Below, piece after piece: positions 32,501 through 44,109 of a DNA stretch of 64,000 nucleotides. Each line of letters opens with the position of its first letter. The stretch's first letter is position 1. The translations under genes were made by a program, and so were the position numbers. Source of the DNA: Paguma larvata (Eukaryota; Chordata; Mammalia; Carnivora; Viverridae); contig CM057841.1 in assembly GCA_030068075.1 (NCBI GenBank), forward strand, positions 34,141,030-34,205,029, in the 5' to 3' direction. Under the pieces are notes generated by a model. It searched no databases, was not told the origin of the DNA, and saw only the letters and a program-made list of their open reading frames with translations.

Positions 32501-35500
32501 TGAGGTCCAGCCTACAGGATACCTCCTCCAAGAAGCCTCCCTTGATTACTTGTGGTGGGAAGTGGTCTCTCCCACATGCAAATCTCAGCACATTTGGGGT
32601 CTATTCTGGAACAGGGTGTTTCCACCCGATGTTTAAGGATGTTTAAGCAGGGTGTCCAGAGGCCGGGAGGAAAACAAAATCTGCCACTAAGCAGCTGTGT
32701 GGCCTTGGGCAAGTCACTTAACGTCTCCGATTATCGGGTTCCGCGAGAATAGAATTGAGATAACAGTACTCCCTTTGCTGGGATGCTGGGAATTAATAAG
32801 AGCAGATGTTCCCGTGCTAAGGACGGAGTCCAGTACACAGAAGAAGCTATGACACTTTGTAGGCGTGTCTCGGCCGTCCTTCAGGCTGACACCTTCTGAG
32901 GGCAGAGACGGGCCTCCATCTCACGGTGCCCCACAGCACCCAGCGCAGGGCCCGGCAAGAGGGAAAACCAGCATTTGAGAAAACGCTGCGAGCTAATAGT
33001 GTTTATTGGGATTGAGGTACTGTCTCTAAGCTCAGCACCAGCACCAAGGGGAGAAAGGGCTCGGGGTTAAGAACAAGAGGGCCCGGGTCTTTGTAGATAC
33101 TCAGAAGTAACTGAAATAAGTGTTGGCCGAATCAGGAAATGGACAGATGGATGGATGAATGGATGGATGGATGGATGGACGGACGGACAGATAGATGGAT
33201 GGATGGATGGATGGATGGACGGATGGGGAGGTAGGTGGAGGGATAAGTAGATTGAGACATTATTTCATTCAATTAATATTTACTGAATGTCCACTTTGTG
33301 CTGAGAAGCACCATGACACCAAGACTGACAAGGTCCCTGCCTTCTGCAAACTCATGACAGCAAATGGCCGGCTGGTTGGAAGCATTATCTCCAGTGACAG
33401 AAAAGAAAATTTCGGTTCCGAGAAGAAAAGCCCCCTTAGGTTAGTTATACAACCCTTCCCCAGGCGGCGCCGAGAACGGAACCTGGCCAAGGGCTCACAG
33501 GCACTGTGGCAGAGGGTGGGGGCTTTGGGGACAGGCTGACTTTGTGGCTCTTTAAAGCCCTGGTGGAAAGCAGTGGCCTTCCCCATCCTGGGACAAAGAG
33601 TCAAGGGAGCAGACTCACAAAACCCAGCTTATCCCTCCTGCCCACCAGCAGTCTCCCCCGGCTCCAGGTCACCCAAGGGCACTGTTTTGGGGGAGCTTTC
33701 AGAGGAGGACACCTACCAGACCAACCCAGGGAATCACCTTCCTGGCTCTACGCAACGGGGTCTGGGGAGGACGAAGCTTCCGCCTCGGGCGCTGCTCGTG
33801 CTGCCCCTCATGGCCCAGGCGAGCGCAGCCCTCGGACCCTGAACCACCCTTCCGCGGTCGGGGTGGGCTGAGGCTACAGGGGAGCGACGGGGGAGGAGGC
33901 GGAACATTCTAGAAGGGGTGCGTGTGTGCGTGTGCTTGCACCTGTATTTGGGAAGGCAGGGCCTGTTTGCACAGCCGTGGCCAGGCAAACACTTGTGCAC
34001 GAGTAAGGGTCGGTTGGCCCTCCCTGCTTCTGCTGGGCTTGAGAAGATCGTTCGGCTCTCTGGACTCCACCGCCCTGGAAGTCCTGGCCTCTAGAATTCG
34101 GCAAAAACCCTCTGGGGTCTTGCTTCTGCTGCGCAGAACCTTGACCCAGCTCCGAAACTCAGGCTCTTCCTTATTTTTTTTACATACCTTTCTGGAGAAG
34201 ACACCAAGCAGAATAAATCCTGCTGGAGATTTTAGGGCAAGGAGGCAGGAGGAAAGGAAAAGCAATGTGCGAACAGCTTTTCAAATGTTTACATGAAATA
34301 TTTGGGCTCTCAGCTGTCTGTTGAGTCACCCTTCCCTGTCCTGGGGTTTCTCTCTGGCTCCATGCCATCAGCAGGCCACTAGCCATCCCGCTGTGCCCCT
34401 ACCCCAGGCACGGCCCCATCTCCCACCCCTCCTCCTTTCTCCTGCTCCCCTGTCTTGCCCAGGGGGCTCCAAATGGCCCCTCGGCTCCCTTAGCGACTGC
34501 TCCCACACTCCTCTTGGGTCTTAATGGCAGAACAAAGGATCCCCTACTCAGCGGGCCCAACCCTCAGCTTCCTTAGAAGGTGGTTGTGCTTACACATTTA
34601 ACATTTTTTATGTTACATGTGGCTGATTGTATGTACGCCTTTATGTGTTTTTGTGGGGGGGTGTGTGTGCACCATTCTGTTTGTTGGTGGGTGTGTGCAC
34701 CTGTGTATGTATCACAGGGTGGGCCCGTGAGATGCGGTGGGCAGCGGGCTGGGTGTGTCTCAGAAGTCAGGGAAATCCACGAATACGGGTCAGCCTCAGA
34801 GGGAGGAGTGGGGTGCGTATGTGGGGGCTGGAGGGTCGAGGGATGATAGTTGAGCTGGTGACTTACTAGGGGAAAGGGAGGGTGGGGAGGGGCGTAGACC
34901 TATGGGTCCCGGAAGGGATCGGAGCCTGGCCTCACAGGAGACCCTGTCCCATCACTTGCTGGCTGTGTGACCTCAGGCAGGTCCCTGTCACTCTCTAATT
35001 TCTCTTCCCTTCTGTACACTGACCAACTACAGCGACTTGATTTTATTTAAAAAAAATTTTTATAGCATTTTAAAAAGTTTTTATGTATTTTGAGAGAGAG
35101 AGCATTGGGGGATGGGCAGAGAGAGGGAGAGAGAGAGAGAGAGAGAGAGAATCCCAAGCAAGCTCTGTACTGTCAGTGGAGAGCCAGATGTGGGGCTCGA
35201 ACTCACAAACCGCGAGATCATGACCTGAGCCAAAACCAAGACTCAGATGCTGAATCCACTGGATCCTACTCTAGAACAATAGAGCAGCCTATTAACAATT
35301 AGTGAAGGCTTCAAGCTTGAAGTTTCGCGGTGAGATCAGGGAAGGAGATAATAAAAAAAAAACAACACAGGTAAACACCATTGTCACTATCTGCTGATCA
35401 GGAAGACTAGATCAGGAAGACCAGGGACCCTCACAACTTGACTTTGAAACTAAACCCTTACGACGCGCCAGGCCGTAGGAGCTTCCTGAGTGAGCGTGCA

Positions 35501-38500
35501 TCTTCATGAATGTATGTAACATCCCTATGAGGTAGATGCCGTCACTGTCCCCGTTATACAGGTAGGGAAACTGAGGCATAGAGAGGTTTGGCAGGGGGTG
35601 CGGTGCGGGGCTGGGGCCGTGCAGGGCATCGGCCGCGTCTTGGATGGTGGGGCCGGCGCACGCTGGCCTGGGAGCGGGAAGCCGGGTGCCCTCGGACAGT
35701 CCCGCTGACTGGGGGCCTCTGTGGGCTCAGGACAGCACCTCGGCGTGAAGAAGTGCAACGTCACCTGCACCAAGATGACCCCGGAGATCCCCGTGGCGTT
35801 GCTAGTCCACTACCAGCGAAACCAAGAATCCTGCGGGAAACGTGCCGTCATGTAGGTACTGGGCTCTCGGCCTCTGCTAATCTCTGTCCGCATCCTTCCT
35901 CCTCGACCCGGGCTCCTGCCACGGCCTCGGCAAACGCTCCTCCTGCTCCCGGCCCCCTGGCTCCTCCGTGACCTTAATATCTGGGTCCCGAGATAAAAAC
36001 TGGGAGTGGCTTCCTGCAAGGCCTTTGGCCTGGAGCAGCCACGAGGGGGTGGTGTGTCTTAGGCAGCCCTTGAACCCGCTGGGGAGGCGAAGCACTGGGG
36101 TCTCAAAGCCCAGGCTCCAGACTCCGACGGAGGACGGAGGACGTGGTGCAAATCCCAGCTTCGCCACTTCCAGGTGGCGCGGCCCTGCTCACACTCCCCA
36201 CCCTCGGGGGTTTAGGTTCCTTATTTATAAAATGGGTAGTTGGGAGGGTGAAAGGTGATAACATAAATGAGCGGCTTGGCAGGGCGCCCAAAAGCCGCTG
36301 CAAGGGGAAAGGGAGAGATTATGAGCTGCACTTGGCAGGTGAAGAAACAGATTCCAGTGAGATTCTGGGCAGGGGCCAACCCGAGCCGATGCCCCCCCAC
36401 CCCCAGCCCGACTGTCGGGACCCTTGGCGCTCTGGGCTGCTTGCTCTCCTGGGGTCCCTCTTGGGTCCAGCCCAGCCACCCACCCCCAAGGCCTTTCCCC
36501 AGACTGCCCTTCGGGCCTGCCGTCAAGAAACGGCTCGCGGGCTCCCTAAGTCTCGGCTCGGCTGAAGGAAGTCGTGTCCTTCAGTCCACTGACTGCGAGG
36601 TTACCGAGAGGGGCTGCCGCCTGACCTCTCTGCTTGCCTGCTGAGGCTCGCTTCCCCCAGGCTCCCCCACATATCTGCTTCTGTTTTCTAGGTAAAGAGG
36701 AAGTGGGAAGCCCCGGGGAGGGGACTGTGGCCCCGGGCAGCCCCTCGCCTGTGGGGGCCCGTGGGCCTACGCTTGCTTCCTGCACTCCTCTGGTTTCCCC
36801 GCGTACCCGGGGCCACCCACAGTCATGTTACCTCTCTGAGCCTCGGTTTTCTCACCTGTATAATGGGGACGAGCGTGGTAGCCACCTCTCAGGATGGGCA
36901 TGAGGTTGAAACAGGCAAACGCCTACCAGCGCAGTGGCATGGGGCGCGAGCCCCTGTCGGTTCTGAGCCGCGTGCTCGGCAGGGAGCCAGCCAGAGGGAG
37001 CTCAGGATTTGGATGGCACTCGGGGTCCCCGCGGGACCACCATATATGTGGCTGTAGCTCACCAAGTGTGCCTTCGGCCTGAGGATGCACGACCCAAGAG
37101 GTAGAGGTCCGGAGGGCGGCCTGTAACTGAGGGACATTTAAATCAGCTGCTTCCAGAGAGAGGCCGCCCCACCAGAGCTCACAGTCACACACGCCTGACA
37201 GCAGGGAACACCTGTTGACGGCTCCCCGGATCAGAAGACTCACAGCCCAGAGCCCCTGCCTTAACGGTAACCATATCACCATTATTAACGCTGGTCCTCT
37301 GAGGCTCCCACTCTGAGCCAGGTGCTTTAGATAATTTTCATTTTTTTTTTTACAATAACACAGAAGTGAGGTGACCAACTCGTCCCAGGGGGTTCTTGAG
37401 GACCCCCCTCTGTCCCAGTGTTTCCAGAGAGGTTGGTCACCCCACAGAAGGTAGGTAGGTATGCTGTTTCTGTTTCTCAGGCGAGGACACGGAAGTTCTG
37501 GAAGTCGAGCTGCCCGGGCTAATCAGGTGACAGCCCACAGCTAATCAGTGCTGGGGGCAGGATTTCCAGCCGGGTCTGTTCACCTGCAGAGCGTTGGCAC
37601 GGTGCCCCGACTCCACACGGCATCTGGGCATCACTGGGTCCCTGTCTTCCTTCCTTGTAGCTTGAGGACCAGACAGAACAAAATCTTCTGTGCTGATCCA
37701 AGGGAGAGATGGGTCCAGAAAGCCATGGAACATCTAGAGCGCCAGGCTGCTGCTCCGGCTCGAAATGGCGGCACGTTCGAGAAGCAAATTGGTGCGGGTG
37801 AGCCCAGGACCACCTCGGCCGCCAGGGAAATGGACAAGTCTGCGGTCGCAGAGCCCAAAGCCACCCGGGAAAGCAGTGGCCAGGAGGCACAGGGCGCCTT
37901 GGGGACTTCCCCAGAGCTGCCGACGGAGGTGGCCGATTCCTGGGGCGCCGAGTTCCCCTCCACTTCCAAGGCTCCGGATGGAGGGCCTCCAGCTGGGTCC
38001 CCGAGAACTGAGCTTTTCCGCACCGCCGCCCTCACCGCCACGGCGTCCTGGCAGAGTTCTGTCTACAAACCCGGGGCGGGGCTCTGGGCTGAGGGAAAGG
38101 CCTCTGAGGCCCTCCCCCCCCAGGCCTCCTCCACCCAGGCCCCCGCCACCCAGGCCCCCCCCACCCAGGCCCCCTCCACCCAGACCCCCTCCACCCAGGC
38201 CCCCCCCACCCAGGCCCCCTCTACCCAGACCCTCCTTACCCAGGCCCCCTCCACCCAGACCCTCCCTACCCAGGCCCCCTCCACTCAGACCCTCCCTACC
38301 CAGGCCCCCCTTACCCAGGTCCCCACCATTTTACACACAGCCTCAGAGGACCTACCCGTGTGGATCAAGGGACAGACCCTCACGCCAGAGAACTCTCTAG
38401 GACCCAAGGAGATGGGTCCCATTTCAGCTCACACGGATGCTTTCAGGGGGTCTGACAGCATGCCCCGTCTCTCCATGGTCCCTGTCTCCTCTGCAAGTAT

Positions 38501-38807
38501 TCCCAGCAGGGAGCCAGTGGGCTCAGGCAGCTGGACCCCCAAGGCTGAGGAACCCATCCATGCCACTGTGGACCCCCAGAGGCTGGGAGTCCTCATCACT
38601 CCGGTCCCCGACTCCCAGGCAGCCACCCGGAGGCAGGCGGTAGGGCTGTTGGCCTTCCTCGGCCTCCTCTTCTGCCTGGGGGTGGCCATGTTTGCCTATC
38701 AAAGCCTCCAGGGCTGTCCCCGCAAGATGGCAGGGGACATGGTGGAGGGGCTTCGCTATGTCCCCCGGAGCTGCGGCAGTAACTCATACGTCCTGGTGCC
38801 CGTGTGA
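29480..38807 (+). CDS. CX3CL1: CX3CL1 (fractalkine) coding span, 3 exons
   Basis: Membrane-anchored chemokine that binds CX3CR1; it acts as an adhesion molecule on the cell and as an attractant once shed by ADAM proteases. Exons 29480-29549, 35731-35851 and 37661-38807 give a predicted 445 residues (human about 397). Layout: signal peptide 1-24; chemokine domain 25-100 with C32-NVT-C36 (the CX3C motif), C58 and C74; mucin stalk about 101-388 including 13 TQ-type pentapeptides (221-285); transmembrane helix about 389-409 ([16 protein letters not shown]); cytoplasmic tail 410-445 with YQSL and terminal YVLVPV. The ATG at 29480 has G at -3 and +4. A further in-frame ATG at 29120 lies upstream of the TATA box and is not used here. 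All junctions are GT-AG and the frame is intact, so the gene should be functional. Confidence 0.97.
30210..30400 (-). mobile_element. MIR-like remnant in CX3CL1 intron 1
   Basis: 'gaggcccagggaggtttagaaaccggcctgaggatgcatagccggcaagtagggcagg' has the antisense MIR pattern; weakly preserved. Confidence 0.4.
31674..31877 (-). mobile_element. SINE in CX3CL1 intron 1
   Basis: Antisense SINE flanked by AACATGCTGTGATTT at 31659-31673 and 31878-31892 (15 exact). Confidence 0.92.
32290..32410 (-). mobile_element. MIR in CX3CL1 intron 1
   Basis: 'tattctcataaccaccgtgtgaaacagatattatcacgtccattttacaggtaggggaactgaggctcagac' is a typical antisense MIR core. Confidence 0.75.
32670..32850 (+). mobile_element. 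MIR in CX3CL1 intron 1
   Basis: 'tgccactaagcagctgtgtggccttgggcaagtcacttaacgtctccga' then 'aattgagataacagtactccc' is a sense MIR. Confidence 0.75.
33140..33235. repeat. (GGAT)n tetranucleotide repeat in CX3CL1 intron 1
   Basis: About 95 bp of ATGG/GGAT units with GGAC and AGAT variants; polymorphic-looking microsatellite. Confidence 0.92.
35044..35265 (-). mobile_element. SINE in CX3CL1 intron 1
   Basis: Antisense SINE with a (GA)n tract at 35124-35150 and diverged head ('gctgaatccactggatcc'). Ends about 465 bp before exon 2. Confidence 0.8.
35480..35590 (-). mobile_element. MIR in CX3CL1 intron 1
   Basis: 'catgaatgtatgtaacatccctatgaggtagatgccgtcactgtccccgttatacaggtagggaaactgagg' is an antisense MIR core close to exon 2. 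Confidence 0.72.
35731..35851 (+). CDS. CX3CL1: CX3CL1 exon 2 (CX3C motif)
   Basis: Acceptor GGGCTCAG ends at 35730; donor GTAGGT at 35852. Encodes residues 24-63 plus two bases: Q25-H-L-G-V, the C32xxxC36 pair, PVALLVHYQ and C58. Confidence 0.97.
36080..36290 (+). mobile_element. MIR in CX3CL1 intron 2
   Basis: 'caaagcccaggctccagactccgac..caaatcccagcttcgccacttcc..ttaggttccttatttataaaatgggtag..ggtgataacataaatgagc' gives the full sense MIR order. Confidence 0.75.
37661..38807 (+). CDS. CX3CL1: CX3CL1 exon 3 (C-terminal chemokine part, stalk, membrane helix, tail)
   Basis: Acceptor TTCCTTGTAG ends at 37660. Encodes I64 onward: [19 protein letters not shown] finishes the chemokine fold (C74). 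It is followed by a Ser/Thr/Pro-rich stalk, the conserved juxtamembrane [20 protein letters not shown] stretch, the membrane helix and the tail. Stop TGA at 38805-38807. Confidence 0.97.
38130..38324 (+). repeat. Coding minisatellite in the CX3CL1 stalk, 13 units of 15 bp
   Basis: Thirteen consecutive pentapeptides of form (S/P/A/L)-T-Q-(A/T/V)-(P/L), residues 221-285. The last part shows a 30-bp higher-order unit (STQTL-xTQAP) three times at 38220-38309. Every unit carries a Thr for O-glycosylation. The unit lacks stop codons in other frames, which is why long shadow frames overlap it. Confidence 0.95.
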
Positions 38808-40840
38808 GCTGCCCGCCTGCCTACATCCAGTTCAACTCAGACAGCCGCCTGGGGTCCCCTACCCTCACATCCACTCTCACCCAAGGGCCTGACCTGAGCT
38901 GGGATGATCGGGGCAAGGAGGCAGGACCTTTTCTCCCCGGCGTACCCCAGGAGGCCACCCTTGACCTTTGCTGACCTACCCCGGGGACAGGAGTGGTGGC
39001 CTCTGCAACTCACTCCACTGTCCCCAAGTCAGGAAACTTCTGCTGCTGGCTGGTTAGAGGTTCCCTTCGACACAGTCCCAGACCCAGTGAACAATTATTT
39101 ATTGAACAAATGCCCAGTCTCTCTGGTTCCCATGCCCACACGGTACCACGGTCATCCCATGGCACAAATGAGCCTCAGGCCAGGCCCCTTCTGCCCGCTC
39201 CCTCAGACCTCATCGTGTCTCTCCGTCCCGCTGCAGTCGCCAGTCACCCCGGCCACCTGCGGTGCTATCTCCCCCGTCCCCTGTACAGAGCCCACACCCA
39301 GCCGGGGACCCGTCTTCTCTTGCATGAGGCTAGTGTGGCGTTTCCTGGGACCGCCCCCAGGAAGGCTCTGCCCTCCGTCAGGCATCGTGGGAAGGGGAGA
39401 CCAAGGGATCCCGCGGTTTTGATTTGTTGTTCTACTCCTCAGTCGATGCTGTGCAGTGGAGGGACATTGACTTTGAGTGTGAAAGCTGGGGTTCTAGTCC
39501 CGGGCCCACCACCGACCCAGCAAGGCGTTTGTATCTCTGGTTTTCCCTCTGTGGAAGGAAAGAGTCATGGCAGCTGTGTGACATGGCACACTCACTGATC
39601 CAGAAACCCCTCCCGACTTTTTCCCAGACCCTGGGTGTAGCCTCACAACAGAACACCTCAGCCGGTCTTCACCCATCGGGAGCCCGGCACGCTGGTGGAC
39701 TCTGCGACTCGGATCGGGTGCGAGAGAGAGATTGGATAGCCCAGGTCCGGCTCTGTTGGAGGGAGTCAGCTCCGTGGGCCCCCTGAGTGGGGACCGGGCT
39801 GGGGTACGGGAGGGGCAGGCCCCTGCCTGGCTTTGAGAACAGCCCTCCCGGGGTCATCACCAGGCTCGCAGGGACACCCAGACAGCCCAAGTGATGTGTG
39901 ACAGGCCGAGGAGGAGTGGAGGCCCGAGGGCTCCCCGGGAGGCTGAGGCCCTCAGGAAAAGGAAGGGGGGAGGCTGCAAGGGGCAGCCTCTGGCCTGTGT
40001 GAGGGACTCGGGCCCTGCGTTAGCTCTTTCTGCGGCCTGGGTCCCCTTCCCTCTCCCTCCCTCCCTCACAACGCTGCTGTCCTCTCCCCTTCCAGCCTTC
40101 CCACAGGCAGGGCCAGGGATTCCAGGACATTCTCCATGAGGTCAGAGTCCATCTCTGAAACCTGAGATTCTGTGTTCACCTCTGAAAGAGACTCCGTCCT
40201 GTGGGGAGGGAAGCTGTGGGCACAAAGTCAGGGGTTCCCTTTTTGGGTGCTGAGGACTCAGGCGGGCCTGGCTGGGGCTGGGGGCCTCACCCCTCAGGGT
40301 CCCCGGGGGCAGCTCCCCACCTTCCTCTGATTGTCCCCGAGGGTGACCCTGGCCCCCCCACCTGGGGAGCCTCCCATGGGCCAGGCTCCCCCCACGTGTG
40401 GGGGACACTGGATGTGGCAGATAGATGCTCGGAGGAGGCAGACGCAGCTCTGGTCCACAGAGGGGGCCCTCCTGCACCCCCTGCTGTGCATGACCTGGGA
40501 CATTGGGGCCTGGCTCTAGCGGGGCGGGGGCACTCTGATGGCTCGGAGGGCGGACAGCAGGTCTAAATGCACTTTTTTGGGGCTCCTCCAGGCTTGGAGG
40601 GCCCTCGAGGGGTGGGGCCCCCATGATGGGGCTCCCCTACTTTTGTGAGAAGGCAGCTGGGAGCAGCTAGTGCCCCTTCCATGGACTCGATCAGTCCCCA
40701 CCGCCTCAAGCAGGACGTGGACGAGGACAGTCTGGGGGGGACTTCGGAAGGAGTTGGTTGACCCTTTTGCTTTTCCAACCCTATCACCAATGTCTGTGCC
40801 ATTTTGTATTTTACTAATAAAATTGAAAAGTCTTGTGAAT
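38808..40840 (+). other. CX3CL1 3' UTR and poly(A) signal
   Basis: About 2.0 kb, close to the known human 3' UTR length. AATAAA at 40816-40821 is followed by 'attgaaaagtcttgtg', which looks like the conserved mammalian CX3CL1 end. ATTTATT at 39096-39102 is an isolated AU-rich element core. A MIR-like segment lies at about 39425-39570. Confidence 0.8.
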
Positions 40841-42725
40841 CAAATCAAGTCGCTTGTCAACCTCTGAGCAGTGGGGTAAGGGAGGGGCCGAGAGTCTCTG
40901 GGTCCAGCCTGCCTGGGACAGAGGAGAAGTCCTCCACCGTCAGCAGGAGGAGCAGCAGCACTGGGGACAGGGGTGAGGAGGGTCGAGCCCCTGGCCTGGC
41001 TTTGTTCTGCCCCGCCTCGGGACCTTGGGGAGGTGCCTTCACCTCTCTGGGCCTTTAAAACCAAGTGTGGGATTCCCCTCCCCGGCAGGAATCAGAATCC
41101 CTTACGAAGCCGCTCCTGTGCTTCCCCGTGCCTGCTAAACCACCCCCTCGGGGGCCCTGGTAGCACCATGAGTGATCTGATGACCCATGGGAGCAAAGCG
41201 GCCACCTTTTCTTCTTTGCTACCTCAACTCATTGCTCGTCTGGATAAAGATCAAAGAGGGATTACTTCCCAAGGGACTTGGGTGTTCATAGATGGGACCC
41301 GAACACAGAGCTCCTGGTGCCCCCTAAGCCGTCCAGTGTCCCAGGCATCCCAAGAGCTGCTGTGTACAGTTGTGTAGATTGGGAACTGCACAAGTTTCCA
41401 CGGAGCAAGTTCCAGCCTATTCTTACACAATATTTCCTGGATCCTGAGAGACACGTTTTTTTTTTTTGTTTTGTTTTGTTTTGTTTTTACATTCTGACGT
41501 CTTTGAATTGGGATTTGTCCTACAGTCCATGGCTTGTCCTCGTCTCATTGACAGGCCTTTTTTTTGTTTATTAGTAGTTTATTAAATATCAGAATGCCTG
41601 ACCACCAGTGGCATTTAGACTAGATATCTACACGGTGTTCTAGAAAATTCGAGGCGACATTTAAAAATCAGGAAATCACACACGCGAACCCATTCTTCCC
41701 TGTTCTCTCAGGTGACTCAGAAGGTCTGGCCGCACCGGGGCGTCAGCGGGTCGGGCCCCAGCAGCGGCTTCCTCTTGAGATGGGGCCGGCCGGGGTGACC
41801 CCCAGTTCTCCAGCATTCCCTCAACCCCTCAGTTGAGGGGCCCGTGACCATGTCGGGTACCGTTTGCCATCACCCTTCTCTCGTGTTTCTTAGAGCAAGG
41901 GCATTTTTGTTCAAGCCCAAGTCTGCACCGAAAGTGGGACGAGGAAAGACAGAGTATGATGGGCGTGTGACTTTTCTTACGCCCCGCTGGCTTCCCCCTC
42001 CGTTTTACTACCCGCTGAACCCCGCAGTCACGTGGGCTGGAGGTTCCCGTGTGGATCCGAGGTTGCCGCGTCTATGCAAGCTGCACGTTCCAGCACATCC
42101 CTTAGCAGCGAGCCACAGCTCTGCTGCTTTTGCCCCTTCCGCCCCCAAGGAGGAGCTCAGAGGCCAGGTCACGGGCCTCCAGCCTCTCGAACCCCATCCC
42201 TCCAGCAACACCAGAGGCTTTGCAATTGAAGTATTTGTCCCTGCTCTGTTTGGTTTTTTTAATCACATCGTTAGGGAAGTTTTAGACTCCTCTTGGTCCA
42301 GAAGAGGATGGAGAGTGGGAGAGACCCGTACCCCGGCTGAGGCCAGAGCAGTTCCCCGGGGAGTGTTCGGTTTTCTTGCACTTAGAGAGCTACGCGTTAG
42401 CACACGTGGTGCCCAAATCCACGCAGCGTTCGATGGAGACTCGGAGGCTCTGGAATCGCTGATAGGGCTGCGGGTCTCTGAGACATCGTCAGGTAAGAAC
42501 AGCCACTGTTCGCTTAAAGTCTACCACGTGCCAGGCAGCACGCTAAGTTCTTTGCATCCAATGTGCCCAGCTTCCAGTCGGGGGAGAGGACGGCTCTCGA
42601 AGCCCAAGTGGTTTGCCCAGGGCGAAGCGAAGCGGCAGCGACGGGCGTGACCTGCCGGCTTTCTCCAGGACTTGAATCTTATCAGCCTTCGTTTCTGAAA
42701 GTGTGGGCCACGGCTTCTTCTGATT
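40841..42725. other. Intergenic stretch after CX3CL1
   Basis: Contains a (TTTTG)n tract at 41457-41490 and a weak old-repeat region at 41150-41450. A MIR/L2-type patch sits at 42500-42640. No exon supported. Confidence 0.4.
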
Positions 42726-42734
42726 TTTTTTAAC

Positions 42735-42937
42735 ATTAAAAAAAAAAAATTTCTTTATTTAGCAAGCCTGAGTGGGGTAGGGGCAGAGAGAGAGAAGGAG
42801 AGAGAGACTCCCAAGCTGGCTCCACGGCTGTCAGCGCAGAGCCCGACGCAGGGGTCAGACTCATGCACAGTGAGATCATGACCTGAGCTGAAATCAAGAG
42901 TTGGACTCTTAACCGACTGAGCCACCCGGGCGCCCCT
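42735..42937 (-). mobile_element. SINE
   Basis: Antisense older-type SINE ('gacctgagctgaaatcaagagttgg') ending 'gccacccgggcgcccc'. Confidence 0.88.
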
Positions 42938-43361
42938 GAGGCGTGGATTCTTAAAAATACAGACACCGGACCCCCACTTCGGAGCCGCTGGATCCAGACT
43001 CGGGGGTGCAAGCACCTTTAAGCTGCTGTCCCTACCCCTTCCTCTCCTGCCTGCCCCCCTCCACCCTGCACTGCTGTCCACGTTAGGGAATTGGTACCTA
43101 GCCAAAACTTTGGAGTCCCCCCCCTACTTCCTGCTCCCACCCCTGCCCAAGACCAGCCCACTCCACCCCCCACCAAGGCTTGCAGGGTCCTGTGGGCAGT
43201 AGCCACTAACTTCTCACTGCCTCCCTTTGCCAGTAGTCCCTTTCCTCCCCTGTGTCCTCTGTACATTCCCCAAGTGGGCGAGGCCAGGCAGATAAACAAA
43301 GAAATGAATGGCTGGGAATTTCCAGGGTGAGGCTGAATAATAGGCATCTGGGAGCTGTGCC

Positions 43362-43402
43362 TGTGTGTGTGTGTGCATGTGTGTGTGTGTGTGTGTGTGT
43401 GT
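43362..43402. repeat. (TG)n microsatellite
   Basis: About 20 TG units with one CA interruption at 43376. Confidence 0.93.
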
Positions 43403-43699
43403 ACACGTGCCGTGCTGTCCTATGTGTGCGAGAGCTCAGGAGACCACCCGTGTCCCATTCACTTCTGCTCGGTCACGTGCTTTCCCGGATAAAGATGGTT
43501 TCGGCTGCTGGGACTGGAGGAAAGTTCTGGTGCCAGGCTGGCTTTCTTAAACTGACTGCAAACTTCAGTGGCCAGAGCCATGAGAGAGCTCCTTAATCTC
43601 ACCAAGTTGGTGGAAGAGATGTCCCTCTCTTAAATTCAAGGAATCTCTTGCCCCCAAGGACAGGATAGAATTATTTGTGATGAGCATCTTTTTTTTTTT

Positions 43700-43835
43700 T
43701 TTTTTTTAACCAATACAGGAGCAGAATACAGCCTGGAGATTTCTGGCTATGTGACTTTGGGCAAGTTGCGTAACCTCTCTTAGCCTCAATTTTCTCCACT
43801 GCACACAGTGAGCTCTTGGCGATTGAACCTATGAT
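43700..43835 (+). mobile_element. MIR
   Basis: 'atttctggctatgtgactttgggcaagttgcgtaacctctcttagcctcaattttctccactg' is a clear sense MIR core; preceded by a T19 run at 43690. Confidence 0.8.
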
Positions 43836-43878
43836 CACGCAACGGATGTTTCCAAAGGGTGCTAAACATCCTATTTTT

Positions 43879-44094
43879 TTTAATTTTTTTTAACGTGTAT
43901 TTATTTTTGAGAGACATAGAGACAGAGTGTGAGCAGGGGAAGGGAGGAGAGAGAGGGAGGTACAGAATCCGAAGCAGGCTCCAGGCTCTGAGCCATCAGC
44001 ACAGAGTCCGATGCGGGGCTCGAACTCACAGATGGTGAGATCATGACCCGAGCCAAAGTCGGACGCTCAACCGACTGAGCCACCCAGGCGCCCC
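43879..44094 (-). mobile_element. Felid SINE
   Basis: Antisense full-length copy flanked by AAACATCCTATTTTT (43864-43878 and 44095-44109), 15 exact. Confidence 0.93.
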
Positions 44095-44109
44095 AAACAT
44101 CCTATTTTT

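Noticed and set aside
38130..38324. Regular short repeats resembling an array
   Set aside because: Contiguous 15-bp units without spacers, in a coding exon of a mammalian gene: a minisatellite, not a CRISPR array.
37765..38400. 211-codon Pro/Arg-rich frame within CX3CL1 exon 3
   Set aside because: Shifted reading of the 15-bp coding minisatellite; the true frame gives conserved fractalkine.
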